Origin: Zygaena filipendulae
Taxonomy: Eukaryota > Arthropoda > Insecta > Lepidoptera > Zygaenidae
DNA length: 64,000 bases
Direction of reading: 5' to 3'
Assembly (NCBI GenBank): GCA_907165275.2
Contig: OU015677.1
Span: forward strand, 5,208,001-5,272,000
Shown: piece after piece, positions 1-9,544 of the stretch
How positions within the stretch are numbered: the first letter of the stretch is position 1
How the letters are laid out: each line of letters starts with the position of its first letter
Made by a program: the position numbers and the translations under genes
The notes under the pieces: model-generated
What the model was told of the DNA's origin: nothing
The model's database searches: none
The model's input: the letters and a program-made list of their open reading frames with translations, nothing else

Positions 1-1
1 A

Positions 2-1810
2 ACGCAGAATTCAAATGAAAATGACAACAATGAAGAAAAAAAGGTAAGAGAAGCAATTTCAGACTATATGAAAAATCTACCTCTGTACTCTTATATAGAT
101 AAAAGGTACTTCCGTGATCAATTCACGAAGAAACTAGTCGAAAGAATAAAAAAATGTAATCCGGAAGAAATCATTGCGGATGAACTAAATCAGAGTAGAA
201 AGAATCAACTAGAAATTGCTGTTTTGGATTGGTTAAAGACTTTGCCGTTACATCACAATAGAAATTTTGAAGAGAAGAAATCTCAAGAAAATATCATGTT
301 AGAACTTGCACGTAAGTTACATAAAATAAATCCAGATTCTTTAGCTTATAATCAGGAAATAATAGCACACATTCGAAAATTACCAATGGATAAGGTGAAT
401 CACATTGACGAACAAGACATTGCAGGACAGTTAAAAGATTATTTGAGCAATATTAACAACTGCAATTCAAATCGATTGCATCATGGTTATGTGAAGAAAA
501 GACGTATATCTCCAAATATAATCAATAATTTGATCCTTGAGTGGAGTCAAAATCTTCCATTTCTAGTAGAATACTCTCAACGTGATGTTCAAACTTTATC
601 AAATCAAATGGCTTCGGAAATTATGAACCAAGGAATCAATAATGATCATATAGTAACAGAGGAAAATAAAGAAAAAATAAAACAAATAATACTTAGATAT
701 TTGAAAAGATTCCCATTGAAAATCGAAGTACAAACAGATCCAAACTTTCAAGTAATGGCCACAAATCTTCTATTAACAATCAGAGATTTTACTTTAAATA
801 AAACATTCGATACAAACAACATTCCAGCCAAAAGTGATTTACAATTATCAGCACTAAGAAATACATCTCCATCAAAAGCCTCTGAAAATGTTGCATTCAA
901 TTGTGACCTGACCTCGGTAGCAAACGAGTCTGGTATCCCTCAAAGAGTGACGCTAAGCGAAGCGTACCGATATTTTGCAGAAGTTTTCAGTAATCGATGC
1001 AGTGAAATACCATTATGTACCTCGAACATTGAACAGCAGAAAATGGCTGAGTTAGCTAGAAATGGTGTTTATAATAATATTTGGAAAATTTACTTCGAAT
1101 TGTCATCAAATCCGAACATAAAAAGCTTAGCATCCTTTACAATTCTATTTGAGAATCGTATGCAAAAGGTATTAGATTTTATATTACCACAAACAGACGA
1201 AATATTAAATTTTAAACTATCTTGGATAAGTAAGGTTGTATCCGATGCTAGTAATTTGTTGACATGCGTACAAAATATAAATACCCCAGTACAACCCGTC
1301 ATAATTCCAGTCAAGCCAAGCGCTCAAGGAGAAGTAAAACAGAGTATTACAGACGCCAGGACTATTGCCGAAAAAACTTTTCATCCAAGACAAATAAGTA
1401 CAAAAAATAATAGTGTTATACCTTCAAAATCAGGTATAAAGAAGAGTTCTTTACAAGAACATAAGGAACCAGAAAATGTGCAGGGAGTATCTCATTCTGT
1501 GATGAGATCCTATCAAAATGTAGAGAGAGAATCAGACAAGCCCAATTTGAATGCCGATTCAAATCATAGACAATTATTTCAAAGTCCAGAAGCAGTTACA
1601 AGTAATCAAAAAAGTACTTTAATTGACCAAATGCCTAGTATTCAGCCCTCGGCCCCAGGCCCCAGTAAGAGCTTTGAAGACATTTTTGATGATTATGAAA
1701 TTGACGATTTAGAGTATGGTTGTGATTGTGAAATAAGTGATGATGACACTGACAGTGATATGGACGATCCGATATACTATCCAATGCTACTACCATGCCC
1801 TTTTTTCTGA
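2..1810 (+). CDS. Partial repeat protein, 3' end of an unrecognised gene
   Basis: The reading frame is open from the first base of the window, so the gene starts outside it. The first in-frame ATG (position 68) falls inside a repeat unit and is unlikely to be the true start. About 600 residues are visible. The N-terminal half holds five copies of a helical motif of the form E-I-x-x-W/Y-hydrophobic-K-x-L/F-P-L (for example DWLKTLPL, RYLKRFPL), spaced roughly 50-90 residues apart. The middle is Ser/Lys/Gln-rich and looks disordered. The C-terminus is very acidic (Asp-rich, with CDCE) and ends MLLPCPFF. No signal peptide, membrane segment or enzyme motif is seen. A polyadenylation hexamer AATAAA lies at 1864-1869. 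The same motif fills the convergent gene at 2586-8015, so the two are paralogues (inference). I do not recognise the family; the function is unknown. Confidence 0.75.
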   Translation, partial: TQNSNENDNNEEKKVREAISDYMKNLPLYSYIDKRYFRDQFTKKLVERIKKCNPEEIIADELNQSRKNQLEIAVLDWLKTLPLHHNRNFEEKKSQENIMLELARKLHKINPDSLAYNQEIIAHIRKLPMDKVNHIDEQDIAGQLKDYLSNINNCNSNRLHHGYVKKRRISPNIINNLILEWSQNLPFLVEYSQRDVQTLSNQMASEIMNQGINNDHIVTEENKEKIKQIILRYLKRFPLKIEVQTDPNFQVMATNLLLTIRDFTLNKTFDTNNIPAKSDLQLSALRNTSPSKASENVAFNCDLTSVANESGIPQRVTLSEAYRYFAEVFSNRCSEIPLCTSNIEQQKMAELARNGVYNNIWKIYFELSSNPNIKSLASFTILFENRMQKVLDFILPQTDEILNFKLSWISKVVSDASNLLTCVQNINTPVQPVIIPVKPSAQGEVKQSITDARTIAEKTFHPRQISTKNNSVIPSKSGIKKSSLQEHKEPENVQGVSHSVMRSYQNVERESDKPNLNADSNHRQLFQSPEAVTSNQKSTLIDQMPSIQPSAPGPSKSFEDIFDDYEIDDLEYGCDCEISDDDTDSDMDDPIYYPMLLPCPFF

Positions 1811-1863
1811 TTCTGATTCTGGATTTAATCACATGAATATGTGAGTTTTTTTTAATGTTTATA

Positions 1864-1869
1864 AATAAA
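1864..1869 (+). terminator. AATAAA polyadenylation signal
   Basis: The hexamer lies 54 bases after the TGA of the + strand repeat-protein gene, in an A/T-rich stretch. Confidence 0.5.
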
Positions 1870-2075
1870 TAACTAAATAAACGTTACAATATCAATGAAC
1901 AATTATTAAATGCTGCTTCTCTTCCTTGCGATATTGTCCCGTGATCTTCAAAATTCTTTCGTGAACCCCTATTGTGTATAAGAATTCGGTAAAAAACTGC
2001 ATCAAAATCCATTAAAGTTCAAAAGAACTAAACGGTCATAATATTATTATAATATCTCTAGACAGAAGCGACTTA

Positions 2076-2427
2076 TACAACGTGTTAATGAATTAACTGA
2101 AAACCTGATACACCCCATTTAAAAAAATAAACAATAATATGATTAAAATATATTTTATGTCGAAAAAATTTATACTTTAAAAGTTATTCAACATTAGTTT
2201 GAAGGTGACCTATCTACGAAATTCCAAGCGCTACGCCCGCGCCTACCGGTTCGAATTTTTTTGCTGGGGGCGGTGTACGCGCCAAATATTGTATTATAAA
2301 TAATTTAGACATGGGCTAGTAAAAATGAAAAAATATAACCTATATTAAAACATAGTGCGATCGATTCGCTAGTTGATTCTGAGCAAACTACTTTCTAGTT
2401 TTCAGTTAATTCATTAACACGTTGTAT
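2076..2427. mobile_element. MITE family A, copy 1
   Basis: An element of about 350 bp with terminal inverted repeats of about 28 bp (ACAACGTGTTAATGAATTAA at the left, the reverse complement at the right) next to TA. The interior has no ORF. Two more copies lie at 24552-24905 and 60960-61311 in the opposite orientation. It fills most of the gap between the 3' ends of the two convergent repeat-protein genes. The TA flanks suggest mobilisation by a Tc1/mariner-type transposase (inference). Confidence 0.8.
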
Positions 2428-2507
2428 AAAGTACCTAGATATTTATTAAATTCTAAGTACGTGTAAGGTAAGATTTGAAATAGTAACACAAATCACAGTT
2501 TAAAAAA

Positions 2508-2513
2508 TTTATT
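2508..2513 (-). terminator. AATAAA polyadenylation signal
   Basis: It reads as AATAAA on the - strand, about 75 bases past the TGA of the 1809-residue gene and outside the MITE. Confidence 0.5.
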
Positions 2514-2585
2514 CTTACAACAAAACAAAATGTACTAAAACATGCACGAACGATAACATCACGGCAAACTACTTACCGTGCAATA

Positions 2586-5500
2586 TCAAGGCTTGAAATA
2601 CAAATAACTAGGATAGGGACAGTGAGCACCACAGCAACGGGAGCAATTCTTCATAGTATCGGGTTTGTCGCAAGATAAGTAAGATGCCCTTGGACTAAAA
2701 CATCTTGGGGGTCTACTTCTGCATGTATTTTGCGATGGTTGTTTACACTTACACGGTTTGTCTCCAGTCCTCCCTCCTCGCATACAGAGCTCACCATAAT
2801 CATCATTCGATCGGATCTCAGCTCTTCTCGTGCAAGGGCTCATAAAATCAGAATCGGTCCAGTCGGTCTCCAGGAATCTCTCCCTGGATTTTCTCATCCG
2901 AAGAGCTCCAGAGCACTGTGCTTGTTCTATACAGCTGTGACGGATCACGCGAGGTCTTTGACACGTCATTGGTCGATAGGATGTGCATTCCATTGGAGAA
3001 GAACAGTTTGAGATATTTCTTCTTCCAGGACAAGGTGGTGGCTTATCATATCTTCTAGGTGTTACACAAGGGCTTCGGTTCAACGTTTGACAAGACGGGA
3101 TCTGGGGTGCGCACCGTGGCAACGGACAGGGTGTGGTGTAACCCTTCTGAATTTTGCAAGGCGATGTGCAAGGTAACCTACCAGATCCTTGTAGATGCGA
3201 GGAATCTGCACTTATCCACCGGTGTTCATTGATGATAACGTTGGGTGACATATCAGAACGACCTCTTGTGTTTGGACAAGTAGGCAGTTGCTGCTCTCTG
3301 CTAACATTCGCTGAACATGGAGCTCTTGTATTCGGATCGTTGCCCAATGAACAAACATCTTGTCCTGAATTTGGACAAACTACTTTTAGTTGCATTGACC
3401 TAGAACTATTATTGGGTTCGATGAATTGAGATCTTGGATAAACTTCGGTCTGACTACAGCCGTCCATTGGTAGAGGACTAACAGATACATCATGTTTTTG
3501 GGCAAATCTTTGTGATCGTTGTCTTATTTCGAGTAGAAGAGCGTTATCTTCTGTGGTAAGAGAGCTAGAAGGAAGTTTCACTGAATGGTGAGATAAACAG
3601 GCGTTATCACAAACTTGTTCCATTAACATCTTGTAGTAAGGACACATATTGATATGTGAACTATCACTAACATCATCTGAATCAACAGAACGCCTTACGA
3701 CTGCTTTTCTCCTGGTATTTTCTGTACTTTTAAGTTTTTCAGTCAGTTTCTCTGCCATTGCTTTTATTTTGTCAACTTGTGTCTCAGTTTTAACCGGTAG
3801 TTTTTTTATAAATCTATTAATTTCGTCTTTAAATAATTCATCATAATTTATATTTGGATTATAGTCTTTATCTAATTCCATTTTATGAAGATGTTTAGCT
3901 AAGCTAGTTATTAATTTGTTGACTTCTGCTCTTTTCTGCTCAGTATCGATATTTATTTGTAAATCTTTCATCCAATCATTAATCACATCTTTAATTTTTA
4001 ATTCGTCTACTTCAGATAGCATAGATTCATCTGCTGGTATTGAAATTCTCTTTAGTGCGTTGTACAAATCTTTGTTCAACTGTTCAGCATTTACAGGTGT
4101 AGCTGGAAATCTCCTGAGATACTTATTACAAAATGATTTAATTTCTTGATTTATTTTCTCTTTGTATTTTCGTCTCGTTTCTGCATCCTCTGCAACGTAG
4201 TGTAGACTTATAAAATTATCAGCTAAGTTCTCTATTAACAACTCAAACGCTGCTTTATCTTCTGAGGATAAATCTTCATTCAGAGATAAGTTTTTCGATA
4301 TCGTTTCACGTAACTTTTGTTTGTACATTCTTCCTTCTTGTTCGTTTTGTATTTTCTTTTTAGCGACCGTAAGCTTATCAACCAGTTTATCGACAAATTT
4401 TGGCATTTCTTTTTCAACCACATCATTGATTGGCAATGTACTAAGAAGCTGATCAATTTTCTTTTGCAACAAATCTTGATAAATGAAATCATCTTGTAAC
4501 ACATCCGGATTTGTATTCAATTCTCCTACTTTAAACATTAGCTTACTTGCCAGATCTTTTTTCTTTTTCTTAATGATTGTTTTGTCTTGGGCATTTAATG
4601 CATGATGAGAGGACAATTCATCGAACCATTTTTCAACTTCTTCGCATAAAATGTCCTGCGCATTTTTAGGTACTTCTTTATATGTAGAGTTTTGTTTCTC
4701 ATTAAGCATTTCTTTTATAATATTTAATAACATATCAGCTTTCTCAGATAAAAATCGTAAATCTCTTTTCTTCGTTGGTATGATTGGGAACATTTTTAAA
4801 TATTTCACTATCTCTTCTTTTATGTCTTCTTCATCTAAACCACTCAAAGATGCTTCGTATCGATCTTTCATTTCTGTCATTATTAAAGTAAATTGTTTCT
4901 TTAAATTTTCCAGTTGCCTTTTATCTAAAGAAGATCTTAGATTTAGTGGCAGAGATTTCATCCACTCTTCAATTTTGGTCGCTAATTGATCATTAATTGT
5001 GGAATAGAAACGATCAGATATATCGTGAAACAGCTGAAGACTTTTAATGTATCCCAATAACTGTTCAGCCATTTTGAAATGAAATTCTTCATTGAATTTT
5101 AATTTGGCGTCCATTGGAATTTTTTTCAAGTGATTTAATATTTCATTGAACCATAATTCTTCAAGATCAATTTCCGGATATGAACTATCCAAAGTAGCCA
5201 CTAATTTCTTGCCAAGCTCAACAAATAGTTGCTCTTGAAAACGTTTGTCTAAAGAATTTCTTCTCTGATACAAAAATTGTTGAGATCTGAGCCAATCTAA
5301 AATTGCTCCTACTAGGTTTTCTTGTATAAACTGCTCGGTATTTTGAGCAAGTCTATAGCTCGAGTCTAACATGGACATTAACTGGAGTCTGTTCAATAAA
5401 TCATCAATCATACCTCTCATGTTAAGCCTTTCCGCATCCTTTATCATCAGTTTTAACCATTGTACGACTTCCATTTCTATGCCATGATGATCATCTAATT

Positions 5501-8015
5501 CTTTTAATCTTTGTATCTTCTCTGCTAAATCTTTAATCATTTGTTGATGTTGGTTCCTATCTGGAGTCTTGTAATAGTGTGAAGGTATTTGTTTAAACCA
5601 AATTGTTATTTCTTCAATGAGAGTTTTAAATAACGAGTCTATTTCTGAAATTCTTGTAGGTTGCCATTGTTTACTGGAAGATCCTGCTAGCTGTGGTACA
5701 GGAATATTTTTTATCATATCCATCAACTTCTTTAACTCTGACATTATTGATGGCAACTGGTTTACGTCGGACAATTTGTTAAGCCATCTGAATACCTGAT
5801 ATTTTAAGTGCTCTAGTTCTTCTTCTTCGGATGTCTTAGCTTGAGGATTTATTTGCAAATATTTCTTTCTATCTATGATATCGGTTGCCAAGGCCTTGAC
5901 CATGGTGTCTTTAAGGTTTTTATTTATACTTATTTGTAGTTCTTCAATCCATTTCTCTAATATATCAGCAACTTGTCTAAAATATTGTCGCTCTTGATCA
6001 CTTTTGCTCGATGTTGCTTGTTCCAAATCATCGTCAGCCCTAATGGAACTTGGCAATGTAATGTCTTGTCCAGTTTGGTAAAAGAAATCTCTACTTCTGT
6101 CTACAGAACTACGTGGAGTTGAGGTTTTAAACGAAGTTTGTTTAATATGATCAATAAGTTTATTTGCTAATTCTTCATGTGGTATATCAGTATCTAACGA
6201 TAGTTTCTTTAAGTACTGTTTTACTTCATCTTTTATTAATTGATCTTTTTCTGAAAGTGATATATTTGGGTCATTCATGATTTTTTCAACTTTCGACATC
6301 ATTTCCTCTGTCATTGCTTTTCTTTGATCTACAAGCATACTGTTTGCATCACCAGTTACATTTGAAAGAAAATTCATGATTTCTTCATCAGCATCCTCTT
6401 TTAAAGCGTACAAGCGCTTTGAACCTTTAGTCATAGATATTTCGTTGGAACGTGTTAAAAATTGATTCGTTAGATCTTCTATTTCATTTTGTGACAAATT
6501 CTCATTTTGTAGGACACTTGTAATAAGTGCTTTTGTTTTATTATCATCGACACCACGCATCACCTGGTCCATCAATATTTCAGTCAGCTTTGCAGCAGTT
6601 TCCTGCCTTCGCTCCATGGGTATTCTAGAATTATTCAGAACACCTTTGACGGCCTCTTTGATAGAATCATTAATTTCAATTTTAGATGCATCGGCTCGAG
6701 ACATTTTAGCTTTTTTTGATGATTTTGTAAACCTTATTCCTTTTGTTTTTTCGATAAAGCTATTTGCCAGATTTTCTGCTTCTGGTCCGGAAATACCCTC
6801 TTCCGCTAAGTACTGAATAATCTCATCTTTTATTTCGTCACTTCTGGGTGATTGAACCATGTTTATATTCTTTGCTAAAATATTACTAACTTTTTCTTCA
6901 ATGGCTTTTTTCTTGTTTTGACTAAGCTTAACATGGCTAGTGTCAAGGATATCAGATATTTCTTTCTGTATAGTTTCTTGAACGTCCTCCAATTTACTCC
7001 AACGTCTTCGTTGTTGCAGTTTATTTTTTAACCTTGTGCAAAGTTTCTTGGCAAATAATCTTTGATTTCCAACGGCCACACCAGTTTTATCAGAGAAATC
7101 TGTTAGCCAGTTAGATATCTCTTCTTCAAATGCTTCTTGTAACTCTTTTTCATCAGAAATATTGAATTTCATATCAGCTAGTTTAGATGCAAGTTTCTTA
7201 GCCATCTTTTTCACTTCAGGGTTGTTACTCGAAACTTCAGGATAGTCTTCTAGAAGCTCATATATTTCTTGTTCTATTGTGTCTTTGTCCTTCTGAAGTT
7301 TATTTTTACGGTCATCATCTGAATATTCAGCACTCGTCTTTTTACGTTTACCTATAGATTTTGGCGGTACTTTTTTCAGTTGACTTGTTAATTTATTAGC
7401 TAAATTATTTATAGTTTTTGTTTTATTATTAACCTCAGCATCGATTGGCAATTCTTCCAACATATCAATTGTTTTAGATTTTACTGCTTCTTGGTATTCC
7501 TCGTCATCTTCGGGCCGATCAACAATAATAGGTTTGAGATTTTTTACAAAGTCGCTTGCAATTTTTCCTTTATCTACAAGTCTGCCGACTTCATCTCTTG
7601 TTTTTAGAGGTATTTGATCAACAAAGTTAGTAATTTCCTCTTCGAATCTATTTATTCCTCTTGATATTGCATCTAATTTCGTTAGAAGACTATCAGCTAT
7701 TAAATCTTTAAACTTTTCTTGCTCTCTTGTGGTGCCTGGATTCCACATTGGCATCCTATCAAGAGCCTTTACTATTTCTTCCTTGAGCTTGTCTTCATAA
7801 TCGTCAAGATCTTTCAATTTTTCTGCTAGCTCTCTCAAAATGTTCTCTCTTTTAATTTTCTCTTCTTTACTTTCATCTGCATAAACTGGAATTTCTTTTT
7901 GCCATTCCGATATAAGTTCTTCGACTATTGTGCTCAAATTGTCATTTCTGTCTGAGTTTAATGAAGGATATTTGCATCCACAAGGTAAAGGTTTTTGGCA
8001 ATAACAACATATCAT
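2586..8015 (-). CDS. 1809-residue tandem-helix repeat protein with Cys-rich ends
   Basis: One uninterrupted 5.4-kb frame. The N-terminus is short and Cys-rich (MICCYCQKPLPCGC). Residues of about 25-1490 are built from roughly 26 degenerate copies, 50-75 residues apart, of an E-E/D-I-x-x-W/Y-L-x-x-L-P-hydrophobic helix motif (for example EEWMKSLPL, VKYLKMFPI, NHLKKIPM), each followed by a second amphipathic helix with A-x-K-L. The body is rich in Lys, Glu and Leu. The last 300 or so residues change character: Cys/Pro/Arg/Ser-rich, with many CP and CS pairs, ending CSRCCGAHCPYPSYLYFKP. No signal peptide or membrane segment is seen. Just upstream of the ATG is TTTATAG followed by 18 in-frame bases, an acceptor-like site, so an upstream exon is possible. 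The family is not recognised; a structural or scaffold role is a guess from the composition only. Confidence 0.85.
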   Translation of the reverse strand: MICCYCQKPLPCGCKYPSLNSDRNDNLSTIVEELISEWQKEIPVYADESKEEKIKRENILRELAEKLKDLDDYEDKLKEEIVKALDRMPMWNPGTTREQEKFKDLIADSLLTKLDAISRGINRFEEEITNFVDQIPLKTRDEVGRLVDKGKIASDFVKNLKPIIVDRPEDDEEYQEAVKSKTIDMLEELPIDAEVNNKTKTINNLANKLTSQLKKVPPKSIGKRKKTSAEYSDDDRKNKLQKDKDTIEQEIYELLEDYPEVSSNNPEVKKMAKKLASKLADMKFNISDEKELQEAFEEEISNWLTDFSDKTGVAVGNQRLFAKKLCTRLKNKLQQRRRWSKLEDVQETIQKEISDILDTSHVKLSQNKKKAIEEKVSNILAKNINMVQSPRSDEIKDEIIQYLAEEGISGPEAENLANSFIEKTKGIRFTKSSKKAKMSRADASKIEINDSIKEAVKGVLNNSRIPMERRQETAAKLTEILMDQVMRGVDDNKTKALITSVLQNENLSQNEIEDLTNQFLTRSNEISMTKGSKRLYALKEDADEEIMNFLSNVTGDANSMLVDQRKAMTEEMMSKVEKIMNDPNISLSEKDQLIKDEVKQYLKKLSLDTDIPHEELANKLIDHIKQTSFKTSTPRSSVDRSRDFFYQTGQDITLPSSIRADDDLEQATSSKSDQERQYFRQVADILEKWIEELQISINKNLKDTMVKALATDIIDRKKYLQINPQAKTSEEEELEHLKYQVFRWLNKLSDVNQLPSIMSELKKLMDMIKNIPVPQLAGSSSKQWQPTRISEIDSLFKTLIEEITIWFKQIPSHYYKTPDRNQHQQMIKDLAEKIQRLKELDDHHGIEMEVVQWLKLMIKDAERLNMRGMIDDLLNRLQLMSMLDSSYRLAQNTEQFIQENLVGAILDWLRSQQFLYQRRNSLDKRFQEQLFVELGKKLVATLDSSYPEIDLEELWFNEILNHLKKIPMDAKLKFNEEFHFKMAEQLLGYIKSLQLFHDISDRFYSTINDQLATKIEEWMKSLPLNLRSSLDKRQLENLKKQFTLIMTEMKDRYEASLSGLDEEDIKEEIVKYLKMFPIIPTKKRDLRFLSEKADMLLNIIKEMLNEKQNSTYKEVPKNAQDILCEEVEKWFDELSSHHALNAQDKTIIKKKKKDLASKLMFKVGELNTNPDVLQDDFIYQDLLQKKIDQLLSTLPINDVVEKEMPKFVDKLVDKLTVAKKKIQNEQEGRMYKQKLRETISKNLSLNEDLSSEDKAAFELLIENLADNFISLHYVAEDAETRRKYKEKINQEIKSFCNKYLRRFPATPVNAEQLNKDLYNALKRISIPADESMLSEVDELKIKDVINDWMKDLQINIDTEQKRAEVNKLITSLAKHLHKMELDKDYNPNINYDELFKDEINRFIKKLPVKTETQVDKIKAMAEKLTEKLKSTENTRRKAVVRRSVDSDDVSDSSHINMCPYYKMLMEQVCDNACLSHHSVKLPSSSLTTEDNALLLEIRQRSQRFAQKHDVSVSPLPMDGCSQTEVYPRSQFIEPNNSSRSMQLKVVCPNSGQDVCSLGNDPNTRAPCSANVSREQQLPTCPNTRGRSDMSPNVIINEHRWISADSSHLQGSGRLPCTSPCKIQKGYTTPCPLPRCAPQIPSCQTLNRSPCVTPRRYDKPPPCPGRRNISNCSSPMECTSYRPMTCQRPRVIRHSCIEQAQCSGALRMRKSRERFLETDWTDSDFMSPCTRRAEIRSNDDYGELCMRGGRTGDKPCKCKQPSQNTCRSRPPRCFSPRASYLSCDKPDTMKNCSRCCGAHCPYPSYLYFKP

Positions 8016-8103
8016 CGGACGGATCCGATATTCCTATAAACGAAAAAAAATCTTTAAGCAGTTTGTCATGATTTTACCCACATTTTGTTCTTTTGTATTA
8101 TAC

Positions 8104-8275
8104 TAGCTGTTTCAGAGTTCCCGCAGGAATTACTGAATAAAAAGTACCCTATGTCCTTCTCTGTATACTTGACAACATGTATATACCAAATTTCATGATG
8201 ATCGGTTGAGCTGTTCAGGCGTGAATGCGTAACAAACAAACAAACAAACTCACTTTCGCATTTTCAATATTAGTA
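8104..8275 (-). mobile_element. Helitron-like element (Lep1/MINE type), - orientation
   Basis: It reads from 'actagctg..agagttcccgcaggaatt' through 'gatgatcggttgag' and (GTTT)n to 'aatattagtaaggat'. The hairpin at the 3' end is eroded. Confidence 0.6.
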
Positions 8276-8699
8276 AGGATTAACTGTTCACAAAAGCTTT
8301 TAATTCAAATTTCAAGTTTCTATATCCAGTGGTTTTTACTGTGGATTGTCTGTCTGTCTGTCAGTCATTCGATGAAACGACCGCGCGATGTCCAATGTCC
8401 AAGAAATGTTTAAATGAATTTGAGGCTTTCAATGAGTCTGATATAAAAACTTTTTACCAACCCTGGGTGGAAAATCACATGGTACAGAAGTGGTTACAGC
8501 TCTTGATGTCATTGGTAGTGATGCTGAAAGAACTTAATCTTTTAGTTCAATAAAATACCTAACAGCAATTAGAGTTTTAGCAGAACTATATGAAGAAACT
8601 ATACCTTGAGCTTCTGTGTTGGCGGAATTTGAGTCCTAAAATGAAAATCAGATCAATATCAATGATACAAATAGATAAAACAAACAAACAAACTCACAT

Positions 8700-8962
8700 T
8701 AGCATTTGTCGGCGAGAGGGTAGTTTCGTTATCAATAACGTTTCCCGCCGACTAATAGCGGTTGTAGTACGTTCGTTCCCCCGCTCCACTCCATTGCCCG
8801 ACTCGTCTTTGTTAGAACTTGATATAAAACGCGGGTATGCGTAAGCCACGGTTCATTGTTACTTTGTGTTCGGTGCAGTGCAGTTATAGTGTCGTATCAG
8901 TGTCGTATCAATCTAATAGTGATTACGTGTGCTGTGTCATCTAGTTGTTTCCAGAGGTTTGC
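8700..8962 (+). promoter_or_regulatory. Possible LTR-like promoter segment with TATAAAA
   Basis: TATAAAA lies at about 8823, followed by a GC-rich leader with a direct repeat (GTGTCGTATCA twice, near 8890-8910). It looks like a core promoter, possibly of a solo LTR, but no paired LTR, target duplication or downstream ORF is seen. Confidence 0.25.
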
Positions 8963-9115
8963 TTAAGTCGGGAGCACGGGCAGTGGAGGTGAGCGTTCAT
9001 GCATTGTAAAGGGGCCCCATTAAACCTACACCTGGGTCGCAAGTCGCAGGCACTGCTCCGTGTTCCCTACGGATATCTGGTATGCTGTATTATCTATAAC
9101 TATGTTGGTGCAATT
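8963..9115 (+). repeat. Dispersed repeat B, copy 1
   Basis: About 150 bp starting GGGAGCACGGGCAGTGGAGG are repeated with few differences at 52333-52490 (TATGCTGT and 'ctatgttggtgcaatt' are shared at the far end). No ORF. Confidence 0.7.
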
Positions 9116-9221
9116 GCTTATTATAGTTTCCTATTCCTATCTCCATTTCCTACACATTTATAATATTAGTATTATCTGATACCCCAATATTATCTGCTTA
9201 GTATGAGACCAGAGGAGCTAC

Positions 9222-9418
9222 TATGTAACTTTTGTTTCTATCATTTTCCAGTTGCAATCAAAAACATGGTGGTTTTGCAATTGCAATATGGACATTTTCA
9301 CACCTGCAGTATCTAGCAATCAACCAAAATAAACATATTTCAAAAGTTGAAGCTGCCTAAGCGTGATTCAATCACGAAATCGCTATTTTTCATATGATAA
9401 TAACAAAAGTTACATAAT
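9222..9418 (-). mobile_element. MITE family C, copy 1
   Basis: The ends read TATGTAACTTTTGTTTCTAT and its near reverse complement (ACAAAAGTTACATA). The interior is shared with 22818-23039, 43569-43790 and 55707-55912. Confidence 0.7.
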
Positions 9419-9544
9419 TGCAATAGTGTTCTCCAAGCATTAATAATATTATAGGTTCTACCTATAATAGTTTTCAAAGTATACACTTCCTGCAAAAAAC
9501 CGTGTCCAATATTTGGCCCATTGAATAACAAAGTAGTAGCTTAC

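Noticed and set aside
2730..6816. Several + strand frames of 60-110 codons opposite the 1809-residue gene
   Set aside because: They are antisense shadows with no independent motif or start context.
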